DNA from: Pseudoclavibacter sp. AY1F1
Lineage (GTDB): Bacteria; Actinomycetota; Actinomycetes; Actinomycetales; Microbacteriaceae
Direction: 5' to 3'
DNA length: 64,000 nt
Assembly: GCF_002931075.1 (NCBI RefSeq)
Contig: NZ_PSTQ01000009.1
Coordinates: 90,113 to 154,112, forward strand
The notes under the pieces: generated by a model
Seen by the model: only the letters and a program-made list of their open reading frames with translations
Told to the model about the DNA's origin: nothing
Databases searched by the model: none
Program-made: the position numbers and the translations under genes
Shown: positions 17,297 through 25,542 of the stretch, piece by piece
How positions within the stretch are numbered: the stretch's first letter is position 1
Layout: each line of letters begins with the position of its first letter

Positions 17297-17752
17297 ATGA
17301 CGCAGTACACGAAAGACCAAGACGCCATCGCTCGGCTCACGCCTGAGCAGTACGCCGTGACACAGCAGTCGGCGACCGAACGCCCATTCGACAACGAGTT
17401 CTGGCACAACGACGACCGGGGCCTCTACGTCGACATCGTCTCCAGCGAGCCCCTGTTCGCCTCGACCACCAAGTACGACAGCGGATGCGGGTGGCCCAGC
17501 TTCACGAAGCCACTGAGCGCAGAGAACATCGTCGAGAACTCCGACACGTCGCTCGGCATGCGGCGCACGGAGGTGCGTTCGTCCGCCGCTGACAGCCACC
17601 TCGGCCATGTCTTCGACGATGGCCCCGCCGACCAGGGAGGGCTGCGCTACTGCATCAACTCGGCTGCGTTGCGCTTCGTTCCGCTCGAAGACCTTGAGAC
17701 GGATGGCTACGGCCAGTACATCGGACTGTTCGAGGACAAGGCGGGCATGTGA
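17297..17752 (+). CDS. msrB: peptide-methionine (R)-S-oxide reductase MsrB
   Basis: Repairs methionine-R-sulfoxide in proteins in the cytoplasm. The protein has 151 residues with [14 protein letters not shown], the [10 protein letters not shown] core and the catalytic Cys at about 119 in [11 protein letters not shown]; Cys64 is a candidate resolving residue. The two CxxC zinc pairs of many MsrB proteins are missing, as in the zinc-free subgroup. The start at 17297 is chosen for its match to the family N terminus ([17 protein letters not shown]). It is directly coupled to msrA. Confidence 0.93.
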   Translation: MTQYTKDQDAIARLTPEQYAVTQQSATERPFDNEFWHNDDRGLYVDIVSSEPLFASTTKYDSGCGWPSFTKPLSAENIVENSDTSLGMRRTEVRSSAADSHLGHVFDDGPADQGGLRYCINSAALRFVPLEDLETDGYGQYIGLFEDKAGM

Positions 17753-18261
17753 TGACTGACGAGCGCGCGATTCTTGCCGGCGGATGCTTCTGGGGGCTCG
17801 AGGAACTCATCCGCGACCTGCCTGGGGTGTTCAGCACGCGGGTTGGCTACGCCGGCGGCACCACCCCGAACGCCACCTACCGGCACCACGGCGACCATGC
17901 CGAGGCCGTCGAGATCGAGTTCGACCCGTCGAAGACCTCGTACCGTGATCTGCTCGAGTTCTTCTTCCAGGTACACGACCCGACCACGAAGAACCGGCAG
18001 GGCAACGACCGTGGCACGAGCTACCGCTCGGTGATCTTGGCGCTCACCCCCGAGCAGGAGCGAGTGGCGCGCGAGACGATCGCCGACATCGACGCATCTG
18101 GTCGCTGGCCCGGCAAGGTCGTCACGAAGCTCGAATCGGCCGGCGAATTCTGGGATGCGGAGGAAGAACACCAGAACTACCTCCGCAAGCACCCGGGCGG
18201 CTACACGTGCCACTACGTGCGCCCCGGCTGGGTGCTCGAAGACTCGGCTGCGACGAGCTAG
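17752..18261 (+). CDS. msrA: peptide-methionine (S)-S-oxide reductase MsrA
   Basis: Reduces methionine-S-sulfoxide. The protein has 169 residues with the active-site GGCFWGLEE (catalytic Cys12), [19 protein letters not shown] and the closing [19 protein letters not shown]. The ATG overlaps the msrB stop (TGATG), so MsrA and MsrB are made together and cover both sulfoxide stereoisomers. A GTG one codon earlier is also in frame. Confidence 0.95.
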   Translation: MTDERAILAGGCFWGLEELIRDLPGVFSTRVGYAGGTTPNATYRHHGDHAEAVEIEFDPSKTSYRDLLEFFFQVHDPTTKNRQGNDRGTSYRSVILALTPEQERVARETIADIDASGRWPGKVVTKLESAGEFWDAEEEHQNYLRKHPGGYTCHYVRPGWVLEDSAATS

Positions 18262-18356
18262 CTGCGAGCACGTCTGGACGCCCGCCGTCGGGCGCTGGGC
18301 GTGCTCGCTGGTTGGTCGTTGGTCGTTGCCCGTTGGTCGTTTTGGGCAGGTCGCCG

Positions 18357-18857
18357 TCAGGCGTTCGACGACTCCCCATCAACAACCGCGGTGACCCGGT
18401 CGAGGTAGAGCGACACGAGCTTCGCTTCCTGCGGGGAGAGGTCCTCGGAGAGGTGGCGGATCTGCCCGGTGACCGGGTCGATCTCGTCGGCGTCGAGATC
18501 GGTGTCGACCGGCACGATCATCTTGCGGCGGCGATCGTCCGGGTCAGGCATCGTGCGGACAAGGCCCGCGTCGGTGAGGCGCTGCACGAGCATGGTCGCC
18601 GACGCACTCGTGACGTCGAGGTACTCGGCAAGACCGCCGGGACTTGTGGTGATCCCGTCGCTCGTGCGCTCGAGGATGAACCTCATCGCAGCTCGGTGCG
18701 TCTCGCTCAGCTCGCCGGTCGCCTGGCGCCGCCGACCGAGGCGGGCCTCCGCACGGCGGAGTTCGTCGACGGCATCCGATGCATCATCGCCTGGAGTCGA
18801 AGATGGATGCTCGCGGGTTGCCGAGCTCTGGTCGCGGCTGTTCGAGACGTCAGTCAT
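18357..18857 (-). CDS. MarR-family transcriptional regulator
   Basis: Winged-helix regulator of 166 residues. The DNA-binding part is TSPGGLAEYLDVTSASATML then VQRLTDAGLVRTMPDPDDRR, the typical MarR recognition helix and wing. The N-terminal 30 residues are polar and disordered. The start at 18857 (MTDVSNSRDQ) is chosen over a longer arginine-rich extension that would run into the upstream small gene. It probably shares a transcript with the 57-residue membrane protein 20 bases upstream. Confidence 0.85.
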   Translation of the reverse strand: MTDVSNSRDQSSATREHPSSTPGDDASDAVDELRRAEARLGRRRQATGELSETHRAAMRFILERTSDGITTSPGGLAEYLDVTSASATMLVQRLTDAGLVRTMPDPDDRRRKMIVPVDTDLDADEIDPVTGQIRHLSEDLSPQEAKLVSLYLDRVTAVVDGESSNA

Positions 18858-18877
18858 AGGCGCAGGACCGGCTTGTT

Positions 18878-19051
18878 TCAGAGGAACGTGGACACGGCGG
18901 CGATGAAGCCGACGCTGAGCGTCGCGCCGATCGCGCACAGAGCCAGGAACTCCTTGGGGAGCGTGCTGCGCTGGTAGGCGTCCCAGTAGCGGTCCGAGGT
19001 GGAGCGCTGGGAGGACTTCTCGGAGGGGGAGGTGGGGGCTACGGAAGTCAT
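18878..19051 (-). CDS. small single-span membrane protein (57 residues)
   Basis: Short gene starting MTSVAPTSPSEKSSQRS, then a polar segment RYWDAYQRSTLPKEF and one membrane helix at the C terminus (ALCAIGATLSVGFIAAVSTF). It ends 20 bases before the MarR start on the same strand. Codon third positions are strongly GC as in neighbouring genes. A TAGC-TAG-GCTA inverted repeat 10-20 bases upstream of the start could be the MarR operator. Function unknown; co-expression with MarR hints at a role in efflux or envelope stress. Confidence 0.6.
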   Translation of the reverse strand: MTSVAPTSPSEKSSQRSTSDRYWDAYQRSTLPKEFLALCAIGATLSVGFIAAVSTFL

Positions 19052-19108
19052 GTAGTTAGCCTAGCTATATTCCTTGGAGGCGACAAGGTGAGAACTCCCC
19101 GCCACCCT

Positions 19109-19858
19109 CTACCGCCCGAGCGCCCCCGAGATCCCGCGCGCCGCCATCCGCACCCCGAGCGCGAACTGCGGCTCGGCGAGCCGCTCGACGTGCGCGATGA
19201 TCGAGACGGCCGCGACGACATCGCCGTGTGCATCCACCACCGGCGAGGCCATGGAAAACGCGCCAGGCGTCATCTCCTCGACCGACCTCGAGAGCCCCGT
19301 CGCACGGATCTCCGCGAGCCGCCGCCGCAACGCCTTCGGGTCGGTGATCGTGTTCGGCAGATACTGTCGCGGCTTCGACGCGACCACCTCGTCGAACACC
19401 TCGATAGGCGAATGCGCGAGCAGCACGAGACCAACACCGGTCGCGTGCAGCGGCAGACGCGCGCCGACATCGGAGATGACCCGCACCGCGTTCGGGCTCG
19501 AGATGCGCTCGAGGTACACCGCACCGAGACCGTCGCGCACCGCGATGTGCACGTTCTCCTCCGTCGCGTCCAGCAGGTCTTCAAGGTATGGGCGCGCGAT
19601 GGCGCGCAGCCGCTCGGCGGTCGTGCGCCGCGCGCCCAGGCGCCACAGCTTGATACCCACCCGGTACGCGCCCGAGTCCGTGCGCTCGAGGCCACCCCAC
19701 TCGGTCCAGGATGCGAGCATCCGGTGCGCCGTCGACACCGGCAGGTTCGCCGCCGACGCGACCTGCGTGAGCGTCAGCTCCTCGCGAACCGAGAACGCCT
19801 CGGCGATCGCGAAGAGCTTCTGCGCCACGCTGCGCTCGTCACCACCGCCACCTGCCAT
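19109..19858 (-). CDS. IclR-family transcriptional regulator
   Basis: Regulator of 249 residues from this start. The N-terminal winged helix is LTLTQVASAANLPVSTAHRM, and the C-terminal effector domain has VHIAVRDGLGAVYLERISS, LPLHATGVGLVLLAHSP and the closing VSIIAHVERLAEP. IclR proteins linked to ring-cleavage genes usually respond to aromatic compounds. The gene is divergent from an extradiol dioxygenase, with a perfect palindrome between them. The frame is open further upstream, but a start at 19858 gives the usual family length. Confidence 0.88.
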   Translation of the reverse strand: MAGGGGDERSVAQKLFAIAEAFSVREELTLTQVASAANLPVSTAHRMLASWTEWGGLERTDSGAYRVGIKLWRLGARRTTAERLRAIARPYLEDLLDATEENVHIAVRDGLGAVYLERISSPNAVRVISDVGARLPLHATGVGLVLLAHSPIEVFDEVVASKPRQYLPNTITDPKALRRRLAEIRATGLSRSVEEMTPGAFSMASPVVDAHGDVVAAVSIIAHVERLAEPQFALGVRMAARGISGALGR

Positions 19859-19895
19859 GCCCGTAATGCTAGCCGCGGGCGGAGCATCCACATCG

Positions 19896-19912
19896 ATGAT
19901 GCTCAGCATCAT
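19896..19912. promoter_or_regulatory. IclR operator candidate (ATGATGCT-C-AGCATCAT)
   Basis: Perfect 8-1-8 palindrome located 38-54 bases upstream of the IclR start and about 125 bases before the dioxygenase start. Its size fits an IclR dimer site, suggesting autoregulation and control of the dioxygenase. Confidence 0.5.
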
Positions 19913-20034
19913 GAAGTTCAGCTTCCCTGATATGTGGGTTCGAGACGAAAGTGGTGGTGTGCCCAAGAACGGCACGCGCACACCGCGGCCGAGAACCGCC
20001 ACAGACGCACTGCACCAGACGAAAAGGATCGACG

Positions 20035-21057
20035 ATGATCAAACTGCTCTCCCACCTCTCGCACATCGAGATCGCAACGCCAGACGTCGCGGCCTCGGTG
20101 AAGTTCTACGAAGAAGAGTTCGGCCTGCGCGTCGTCGCACGCGAAGACGGCAAGGTCTACCTCCGCTCGTGGGGCGACTACTACACGTACAGCCTCGTCG
20201 TCGCCGAGGGCCCGGAAGCGGCGCTCAACGTCATGGGCTGGCGCACCTCCAGCGCCGAAGCGCTCGACGAGGCCGCCAAGCGCGTCGAGGCCGCGGGCGT
20301 GCAGGGCACGTGGGCTGAGGGCAGCGTCGGCCACGGCAAGTCGTACACCTTCACCGGCCCATACGGCCACACGATGGAGCTCTACTGGGACGTCGAGAAG
20401 TACCAGGCAGACGCCGAGCACGCCTCCGTCTTCCCCGACCGCCCCGAGAAGCGCTCGAAGCACGCCGTCGGCCCCCGCCAGCTCGACCACGTCACCGTTG
20501 CCGCCTCCGACGTGCGCGGCTTCGCCAAGTGGTACAACGAGGTCCTCGGCTTCCGCATCATGGCCTACACCGTGCTCGACGACCACCCCGTCACCGTCTT
20601 CTCCGTGCTCACCACGAACGAGAAGTCGCACGACCTCGGCGTTGTCCTCGATAGCTCGTCACGCCCCGGCCGCATCAACCACTACGCCTACTGGGTCGAC
20701 ACCCGCGAAGAGCTCCTCCAGGGCGCCGACGTGCTCATGGAAAACAACATCCCCATCGAGTACGGCCCCTCCATCCACGGCATCGGCGAGCAGAGCTTCC
20801 TCTACCTCCGCGACCCCAGCGGCATGCGCATCGAGGTCAACACCGGCGGCTACCGCAACTACGTGCCCGACTGGGAGCCCAACGACTGGAAGCCCTCCAC
20901 CGGCTCCAACAACCTCTACCGCAACGGCGCCATGCCGATCTCCATGACCGAGTCGTTCCCGCCAGACGCCGGCCGCCCCACCGCCACCGAAGAAGGCATC
21001 CTCCCAGGCACCGAAGAGGCCATCCTCAACCCATACGCCGTGCAGGGCCGCGGCTAG
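20035..21057 (+). CDS. extradiol ring-cleavage dioxygenase (catechol 2,3-dioxygenase type)
   Basis: Type I vicinal-oxygen-chelate dioxygenase of 340 residues with two paired domains. The iron ligands in the catalytic C-terminal half are His152 (QLDHVTVAA), His216 (RINHYAYWVD) and Glu267 (GMRIEVNTGG). The N-terminal half begins HLSHIEIATPDVAASVKFYE. It cleaves a catechol next to the two hydroxyls to give a semialdehyde. AAAAGGA lies 6 bases before the start. No other meta-pathway gene is adjacent, so the substrate (catechol, a substituted catechol or a protocatechuate-like acid) is open. Confidence 0.9.
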   Translation: MIKLLSHLSHIEIATPDVAASVKFYEEEFGLRVVAREDGKVYLRSWGDYYTYSLVVAEGPEAALNVMGWRTSSAEALDEAAKRVEAAGVQGTWAEGSVGHGKSYTFTGPYGHTMELYWDVEKYQADAEHASVFPDRPEKRSKHAVGPRQLDHVTVAASDVRGFAKWYNEVLGFRIMAYTVLDDHPVTVFSVLTTNEKSHDLGVVLDSSSRPGRINHYAYWVDTREELLQGADVLMENNIPIEYGPSIHGIGEQSFLYLRDPSGMRIEVNTGGYRNYVPDWEPNDWKPSTGSNNLYRNGAMPISMTESFPPDAGRPTATEEGILPGTEEAILNPYAVQGRG

Positions 21058-21130
21058 GGCGGTAGCAGGCGAGGCTCGCGGCGCAGGACTCTCCAGCCGA
21101 CGCCGCGAGGTCTGCACTCGCAAACAGCAC

Positions 21131-21209
21131 GAACACGAACGGCGCGGGCCCCGCGCATCCACCAGGTTCCTCCTTTCCTGGTGGATGCGCGGGGCCCGCG
21201 TTCGTGTTC
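21131..21209. terminator. very long hairpin between convergent genes
   Basis: Two 24-base arms match perfectly around a 10-base loop (21167-21176), and the pairing continues outward through GAACACGAAC / GTTCGTGTTC after a short bulge, about 34 paired bases in all. It lies between the dioxygenase stop (21057) and the convergent SDR stop (21232) and can act as a bidirectional terminator. It is far longer than an ordinary terminator. Confidence 0.6.
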
Positions 21210-21231
21210 ACACAGCTAGCGGATCCTCTCG

Positions 21232-21966
21232 TCAGTGCTTCGGCAGGGGCACCCCGGTGACCGAGGCGAGTTCTTCGAGGAGTCGCTCGCGGAACTCCGG
21301 GTCGCGCACCCCGCTCGCGGGCTGCCGCTGCGCGCCGTGATGCCAGTAGCCGCCGCTCACCTGCAGGTCAGGATCAACGGCTAGTCGCTCCTGAGTCTCG
21401 TGCCCCAGGTCGAAGTCGTCTGGCGCCCCTGCGCCGCCCATCTTGGTCGCCACCCAGCCGGGGTCGACGGAGTTCGCGAGCACGCGAGGAGCCCACCGCT
21501 CGGCGACCGCGGCCGAGAATGCCGCGACGAGCAGCTTCGTGTCGGAGTAGCTCGCGGTCTCCGCTTCGCCTGTCCAGTCGAGTCCATCGAGCGTCGCGCG
21601 GCCGCCTCGGTGCATGCTGCTGCTCAAGTAGACGTGCCGGGTCGCGGTCGTCAGCAGCGCAGTGAACAAGTAGGGTGCGACCACGTTGACCGGCAGCAGG
21701 CTCGGACCCGAGAGCACGCCGGCGTTGTGGATGACCGCGTCGATAGCCGCGCCGTCGTTCAGCTCGCGCGTGGCATCCAGCACCGCCTCGCGGTCGGCGA
21801 GGTCGGCGATGACGACGTCCGCACCTCGCCCGAGCAGCTCGGCGACCGCATCCACCCGCCCTGGACTGCGCGCGTGCACGATCACCTCATGCCCCTGCTC
21901 GAGGAGCGCCTCCGCCGTCGCGCGGCCAAGACCGTCGGTGGAACCGGAGATGAGGATGCGAGCCAT
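21232..21966 (-). CDS. short-chain dehydrogenase/reductase
   Basis: SDR of 244 residues. Cofactor motif SGSTDGLGRATAEALLEQGH, acid in VVIADLADREA, IHNAGVLSGP, catalytic Ser in HVYLSSSMHRGG and YSDTK as the YxxxK pair. The ending resembles retinol-dehydrogenase-like SDRs (SVDPGWVATKMGG, GGYWHHG). Start at 21966 because it puts the nucleotide-binding strand at residue 3, as in the family; the upstream open extension has no family sequence. Substrate unknown. Confidence 0.88.
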   Translation of the reverse strand: MARILISGSTDGLGRATAEALLEQGHEVIVHARSPGRVDAVAELLGRGADVVIADLADREAVLDATRELNDGAAIDAVIHNAGVLSGPSLLPVNVVAPYLFTALLTTATRHVYLSSSMHRGGRATLDGLDWTGEAETASYSDTKLLVAAFSAAVAERWAPRVLANSVDPGWVATKMGGAGAPDDFDLGHETQERLAVDPDLQVSGGYWHHGAQRQPASGVRDPEFRERLLEELASVTGVPLPKH

Positions 21967-22165
21967 GCGCCCATCCTCACACCCCGGCAACCGACACCCC
22001 CACGGCGCGATCCTGCGCCTAGCGCAGAACGACGACGCAACGCAAGGGGTCCGTCCGCGCAAGAGAGGAGCCATACGCTCAACGACGCCCACGTTCGCAC
22101 AGAGTCCCGGTGCACGCTCCCCAGACAACACGGGCTCCTCCTCCACCCCTCTCCGAAGGTCTCAC

Positions 22166-22378
22166 ATGCCTGCCATCGAACGGCGCCCCATCCCCACCGC
22201 AGCCTGGACGACCCCCCTCATCGCAGTCGCTGCGGGGGATGACGTCGTCGTCACCTTCACCGTCGACGATGGCGGCTTCAGCCCCCTCGGCGCCACCTTC
22301 ACGCTCCCGCAGGAGCACTCCCTCGCAACCGACGCGGTCGACACCGTCACCGTGAGCCCATTCGCCTGCCTGGCATAA
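22166..22378 (+). CDS. small hypothetical protein (70 residues)
   Basis: Starts MPAIERRPIPTAAWTTPLIA with GAAGG 6 bases upstream and continues as a small beta-rich protein (DDVVVTFTVDDGGFSPLG, SLATDAVDTVTVSPFACLA). No transmembrane helix is evident. It ends 10 bases before the next small gene, with which it probably forms a transcript. I do not recognise a family. Confidence 0.5.
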   Translation: MPAIERRPIPTAAWTTPLIAVAAGDDVVVTFTVDDGGFSPLGATFTLPQEHSLATDAVDTVTVSPFACLA

Positions 22379-22388
22379 GGAGAAGAAC

Positions 22389-22631
22389 ATGACTCGACAA
22401 GAAGGCTTCGCCCTCGGCTACCTCGTCGCGGGGCTCGCCCTCGGCGTGATCGCACTCGTCGCAGACCTCATGGGCGGCCCCACCTACCTGCACGCCCTCA
22501 CCTGGGTCGGAGGGTTCGCGGGCGGCTACGGCGCCGTCACGATGATCAAGGGCGCCAGGCAGCGCAGACGGCATCCACTCGGGACCACCGACTACGAACC
22601 GGACACCAGCAACCCGCCGCACCTCGGCTGA
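22389..22631 (+). CDS. small two-span membrane protein (80 residues)
   Basis: A strong AAGGAG lies 6-7 bases before the ATG. The protein has two hydrophobic helices (LGYLVAGLALGVIALVADLM and TWVGGFAGGYGAVTMI) and a hydrophilic tail (KGARQRRRHPLG). Probably translated with the 70-residue gene just upstream. No known family is recognised. Confidence 0.55.
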   Translation: MTRQEGFALGYLVAGLALGVIALVADLMGGPTYLHALTWVGGFAGGYGAVTMIKGARQRRRHPLGTTDYEPDTSNPPHLG

Positions 22632-22644
22632 ACCGCCGAGTCAC

Positions 22645-23427
22645 CTACCGGCCGTGGATACGACGTCTGATCTCCCCCGCGGCCACCTCGAGCACCGTCC
22701 GCAGCCACCCCTCGTCCTGCGGACGTTCCTCTGACCAGGTGACCGCGAGCGCGGCCGCCGGCCAGCCCGCATGGTCGAGCACGGGCATCCCGACGGAGCG
22801 CATCCCGACGGACACCTCGCCGTTCTCCGACGCGAGCCCGCCGCCCCGAATCGCGTCCAGGAGCCCCCGCAACTCGCGCGGGCTTCTCGGGCCGCGGCCC
22901 GTGCGGTCGGCGAACGATGAGACGTCCGGGTACAGCGCTCGCACCTGCTTCTGCGGCATCGCGGCGAGCATCGCGCGACCGGATGCGGTGAGGTGCGCCG
23001 GCAACCGAACGCCCACGTCCGCGACCAGCACCGGGCGGCGCCGCGCGCGCTCGTCCACGATATAGAGCACATCCCGCCCACTCATCACAGCGAGGTGCGC
23101 GCTCTCCCCCACCTGGTCGACGAGGTCCGCGACGACCTGATGGCCGACACGGGCGAGGGGCTCCTGCCGCGCGTATCCGCCCGCCAGCTCGAACGCGGCC
23201 GTGCCGAGACCCCAGCGACGCTCACCGCGGAGGTGCACGACGAAGCGCCGCTCGAGGAGCGTCGCCAGCAGGTGGTAGATCGTCGAGCGCGGGATGCCGA
23301 GCTGGGTCGCGATGGTGCTCGCCGCCACGGGGCCGCGCTGGTTGCTCAGGAAGCTGAGGATCGCGAGCGTCTGATCGGCCGCCGGCACCTGGGGACCAGC
23401 GGTCGCACTGCCGCTGTCCTCGGTCAC
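22645..23427 (-). CDS. IclR-family transcriptional regulator next to hutH
   Basis: Regulator of 260 residues starting at GTG 23427 (VTEDSGSATAG). The winged helix is AASTIATQLGIPRSTIYHLL followed by ATLLERRFVVHLRGERRWGL, and the ligand domain contains ESAHLAVMSGRDVLYIVDER, VGVRLPAHLTASGRAML and VSVGMRSVGMPVLDHAG. The frame stays open upstream through a GGTGGC minisatellite, but that stretch codes only for His-Arg repeats and is not part of the gene. Divergent from histidine ammonia-lyase, so it probably controls histidine use. Confidence 0.87.
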   Translation of the reverse strand: MTEDSGSATAGPQVPAADQTLAILSFLSNQRGPVAASTIATQLGIPRSTIYHLLATLLERRFVVHLRGERRWGLGTAAFELAGGYARQEPLARVGHQVVADLVDQVGESAHLAVMSGRDVLYIVDERARRRPVLVADVGVRLPAHLTASGRAMLAAMPQKQVRALYPDVSSFADRTGRGPRSPRELRGLLDAIRGGGLASENGEVSVGMRSVGMPVLDHAGWPAAALAVTWSEERPQDEGWLRTVLEVAAGEIRRRIHGR

Positions 23428-23480
23428 GCGCTTGCCACGGCCAGGCGACGACGGGGCCTCGGCCTGGGGGCACCGATGGC

Positions 23481-23528
23481 GGTGGCGGTGGCGGTGACGG
23501 TGGCGGTGGCGGTGACGGTGGCGGTGCC
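23481..23528. repeat. 18-bp minisatellite (GGTGGCGGTGGCGGTGAC)
   Basis: Two exact 18-base units and a third partial unit, built from a GGTGGC hexamer. It lies in the 312-base divergent region between the IclR gene and hutH, 54 bases upstream of the IclR start. The rest of that region shows a candidate operator at 23683-23695 and otherwise nothing recognisable. Confidence 0.8.
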
Positions 23529-23682
23529 GGCAGCCGTGACCAACATCCGTGCGAAAAGCGGCCCGGAACACCCGAAAGTCCAGAAATGGGTCGAAATTGC
23601 ACTCATGTTGGACACCGAGCCGACCGCCATCTCCGCGGCAGGCCTCCGTTCGCCGCCGTGAGGCCAGTTGTCTGAGATCACA

Positions 23683-23695
23683 GACACTGAGTGTC
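23683..23695. promoter_or_regulatory. GACACT-G-AGTGTC palindrome before hutH
   Basis: Perfect 6-1-6 inverted repeat 45 bases upstream of the hutH start. Its place next to a divergent IclR gene makes it a candidate operator. Confidence 0.4.
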
Positions 23696-23739
23696 CTCCG
23701 CGCGCAGACAAACCGCAACGGGTGGAGTGGAATCGACAC

Positions 23740-25341
23740 ATGAGCACAGCCGCATCTGCCACCGGTCCCAACGAGCCCCGTGACGACACCGCAGGTACGA
23801 CCAGCACCGAGACCGTCGTCCTGGGCCTGCGCCCGCTCGAACCAGCCGAGGTCGTCGCGGTCGCGCGTCACGGCGCTCGTGTCGAGGTGGCGCCGTCCGC
23901 GCTCGCAGAGGTCGCACGCTCGCGGGAACTCATCGAGCGCCTCGCCGACGATCCGAACCCGCACTACGGCATCTCGACGGGCTTCGGCGCGCTCGCAACG
24001 ACGTTCATCGCACCCGAGCGGCGCGTGCAGCTGCAGGCGAGCCTCGTGCGCTCGCACGCGGCGGGCACCGGCCCGGAGGTGGAGCGCGAGGTGATCCGGG
24101 CGCTTCAGCTGCTCCGACTGCAGACTCTGACGACGGGTCGGACGGGCGTGCGCCCCGTTGTCGTTGAGACGTACGCGGCGATGCTCAACGCCGGTCTCAC
24201 GCCGATCGTGCGCGAATACGGCTCGCTGGGCTGCTCGGGTGACCTCGCCCCCCTCTCGCACCTGGCGCTCGCCGCGACGGGCGAGGGCACCGTGCGCGAC
24301 GCGACGGGCACCGAGGTGAATGCACGACACGCGCTCGACGCGGCGGGCATCGAGCCGCTTGTCCTGCGCGAGAAGGAGGGGCTCGCGCTCATCAACGGCA
24401 CCGATGGGATGCTCGGGATGCTGCTGCTCGCGATCCACGACATCGAGATGCTGTTGACCACAGCCGACCTGGCGGCGGCGATGTCCGTGGAGAGCCAGTT
24501 CGCGACGGACGCCGTGTTCGCCGCCGACCTGCAGGCTCTGCGCCCGCAGCTCGGGCAGGGCGACTCGGCGGCGAACCTTCGGCGTTTCCTCGCCGGTTCA
24601 CCCATCGTCTCGAGCCACCGCGGCGCCGACGACGGCCGAGTGCAGGATGCTTACTCGCTGCGCTGCTCCCCTCAGGTGCACGGCGCGGCCCGCGACACGG
24701 TCGCGCACGCGGCGCTGATCGCGTCGCGGGAGCTCGCGTCCGCGGTCGACAACCCGGTTGTGGCGGTGGATGGGCGGGTCGCGTCGAACGGCAACTTCCA
24801 CGGGGCGCCCGTCGCGTATGTGCTCGATTTCCTTGCCATCGCGGTGGCCGATGTGGCAAGCATCTCCGAGAGGCGCACCGATCGCGCACTCGACCCGGCC
24901 CGCAACCGCGGGCTGCCGCCGTTCCTCGCCCACGAGGTCGGCGTCGACTCCGGCCTCATGATCGCGCAGTACGCGGCGGCCGGCATCGTGTCGGAGCTCA
25001 AGCGGCTCGCAGCGCCAGCATCGGTCGACTCGATCCCGTCGTCGGCAATGCAGGAGGACCACGTGTCGATGGGCTGGGCCGCAGCGCGAAAGCTGCGCCG
25101 CGCCGTCGACGGACTCGGAAGGGTGCTCGCCATCGAGGTGCTCACCGGGTCGCGCGCGCTGCAACTGCGAGGGCCTCTCGAGCCGGGGCCCGCGACCGCA
25201 GCCGTCAGCGCCCTCGTCGCCACAGTCTCCGCCGGTGCCGGACCCGATCGCTTCCTCAGCCCCGAGATGGAGGCCGTGGCCGAACTCGTGCTCTCCGGCG
25301 AGGTCGCCCGCACCGCACTGGAGCATTCGACCGCGAGCTGA
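23740..25341 (+). CDS. hutH: histidine ammonia-lyase (aromatic amino acid lyase family)
   Basis: Converts L-histidine to trans-urocanate and ammonia. The protein has 533 residues, close to the family norm. The MIO prosthetic group would form from Cys165-Ser166-Gly167 in SLGCSGDLAPLSHL; Cys in place of Ala is accepted in this family. The N-terminal Tyr76 (HYGISTGFG), the inner-loop ALINGTDGML and QDAYSLRCSPQVHGA are also present. Start at 23740 with a GGGTGGAG upstream. No hutU, hutI or hutG follows. Urocanate could be handled elsewhere, or the enzyme could use another aromatic amino acid. Confidence 0.88.
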   Translation: MSTAASATGPNEPRDDTAGTTSTETVVLGLRPLEPAEVVAVARHGARVEVAPSALAEVARSRELIERLADDPNPHYGISTGFGALATTFIAPERRVQLQASLVRSHAAGTGPEVEREVIRALQLLRLQTLTTGRTGVRPVVVETYAAMLNAGLTPIVREYGSLGCSGDLAPLSHLALAATGEGTVRDATGTEVNARHALDAAGIEPLVLREKEGLALINGTDGMLGMLLLAIHDIEMLLTTADLAAAMSVESQFATDAVFAADLQALRPQLGQGDSAANLRRFLAGSPIVSSHRGADDGRVQDAYSLRCSPQVHGAARDTVAHAALIASRELASAVDNPVVAVDGRVASNGNFHGAPVAYVLDFLAIAVADVASISERRTDRALDPARNRGLPPFLAHEVGVDSGLMIAQYAAAGIVSELKRLAAPASVDSIPSSAMQEDHVSMGWAAARKLRRAVDGLGRVLAIEVLTGSRALQLRGPLEPGPATAAVSALVATVSAGAGPDRFLSPEMEAVAELVLSGEVARTALEHSTAS

Positions 25342-25542
25342 CGGGCACCGCTTCGCAGCTCGCGGGACAAGGGCACCTGGTGACAAGGGCGCCTGAGGAC
25401 GAGGGCACCCGGAGAGAAGTTTTGGCGATTCCCGTGCTTTCCGGCGATCCGGTGCACCACAATCAGTGTGGGCGCCGTATACCTCAACCTTCCCTGCCGG
25501 CCGTTTGTGGCACCTCGCCGCTCCCCTATCGAGAGGGCCTCC

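Noticed and set aside
17297..17752. Missing zinc cysteines in MsrB as a sign of decay
   Set aside because: The catalytic Cys and all core motifs are present; zinc-free MsrB proteins are common.
24232..24240. CSG in place of ASG in histidine ammonia-lyase as an inactivating change
   Set aside because: Cys at the first MIO position is an accepted variant of the family signature, so activity is expected.
23428..24438. N-terminal extension of the IclR gene by 337 codons
   Set aside because: The extension is antisense to hutH and consists of His-Arg repeats from the minisatellite; the domain starts at GTG 23427.
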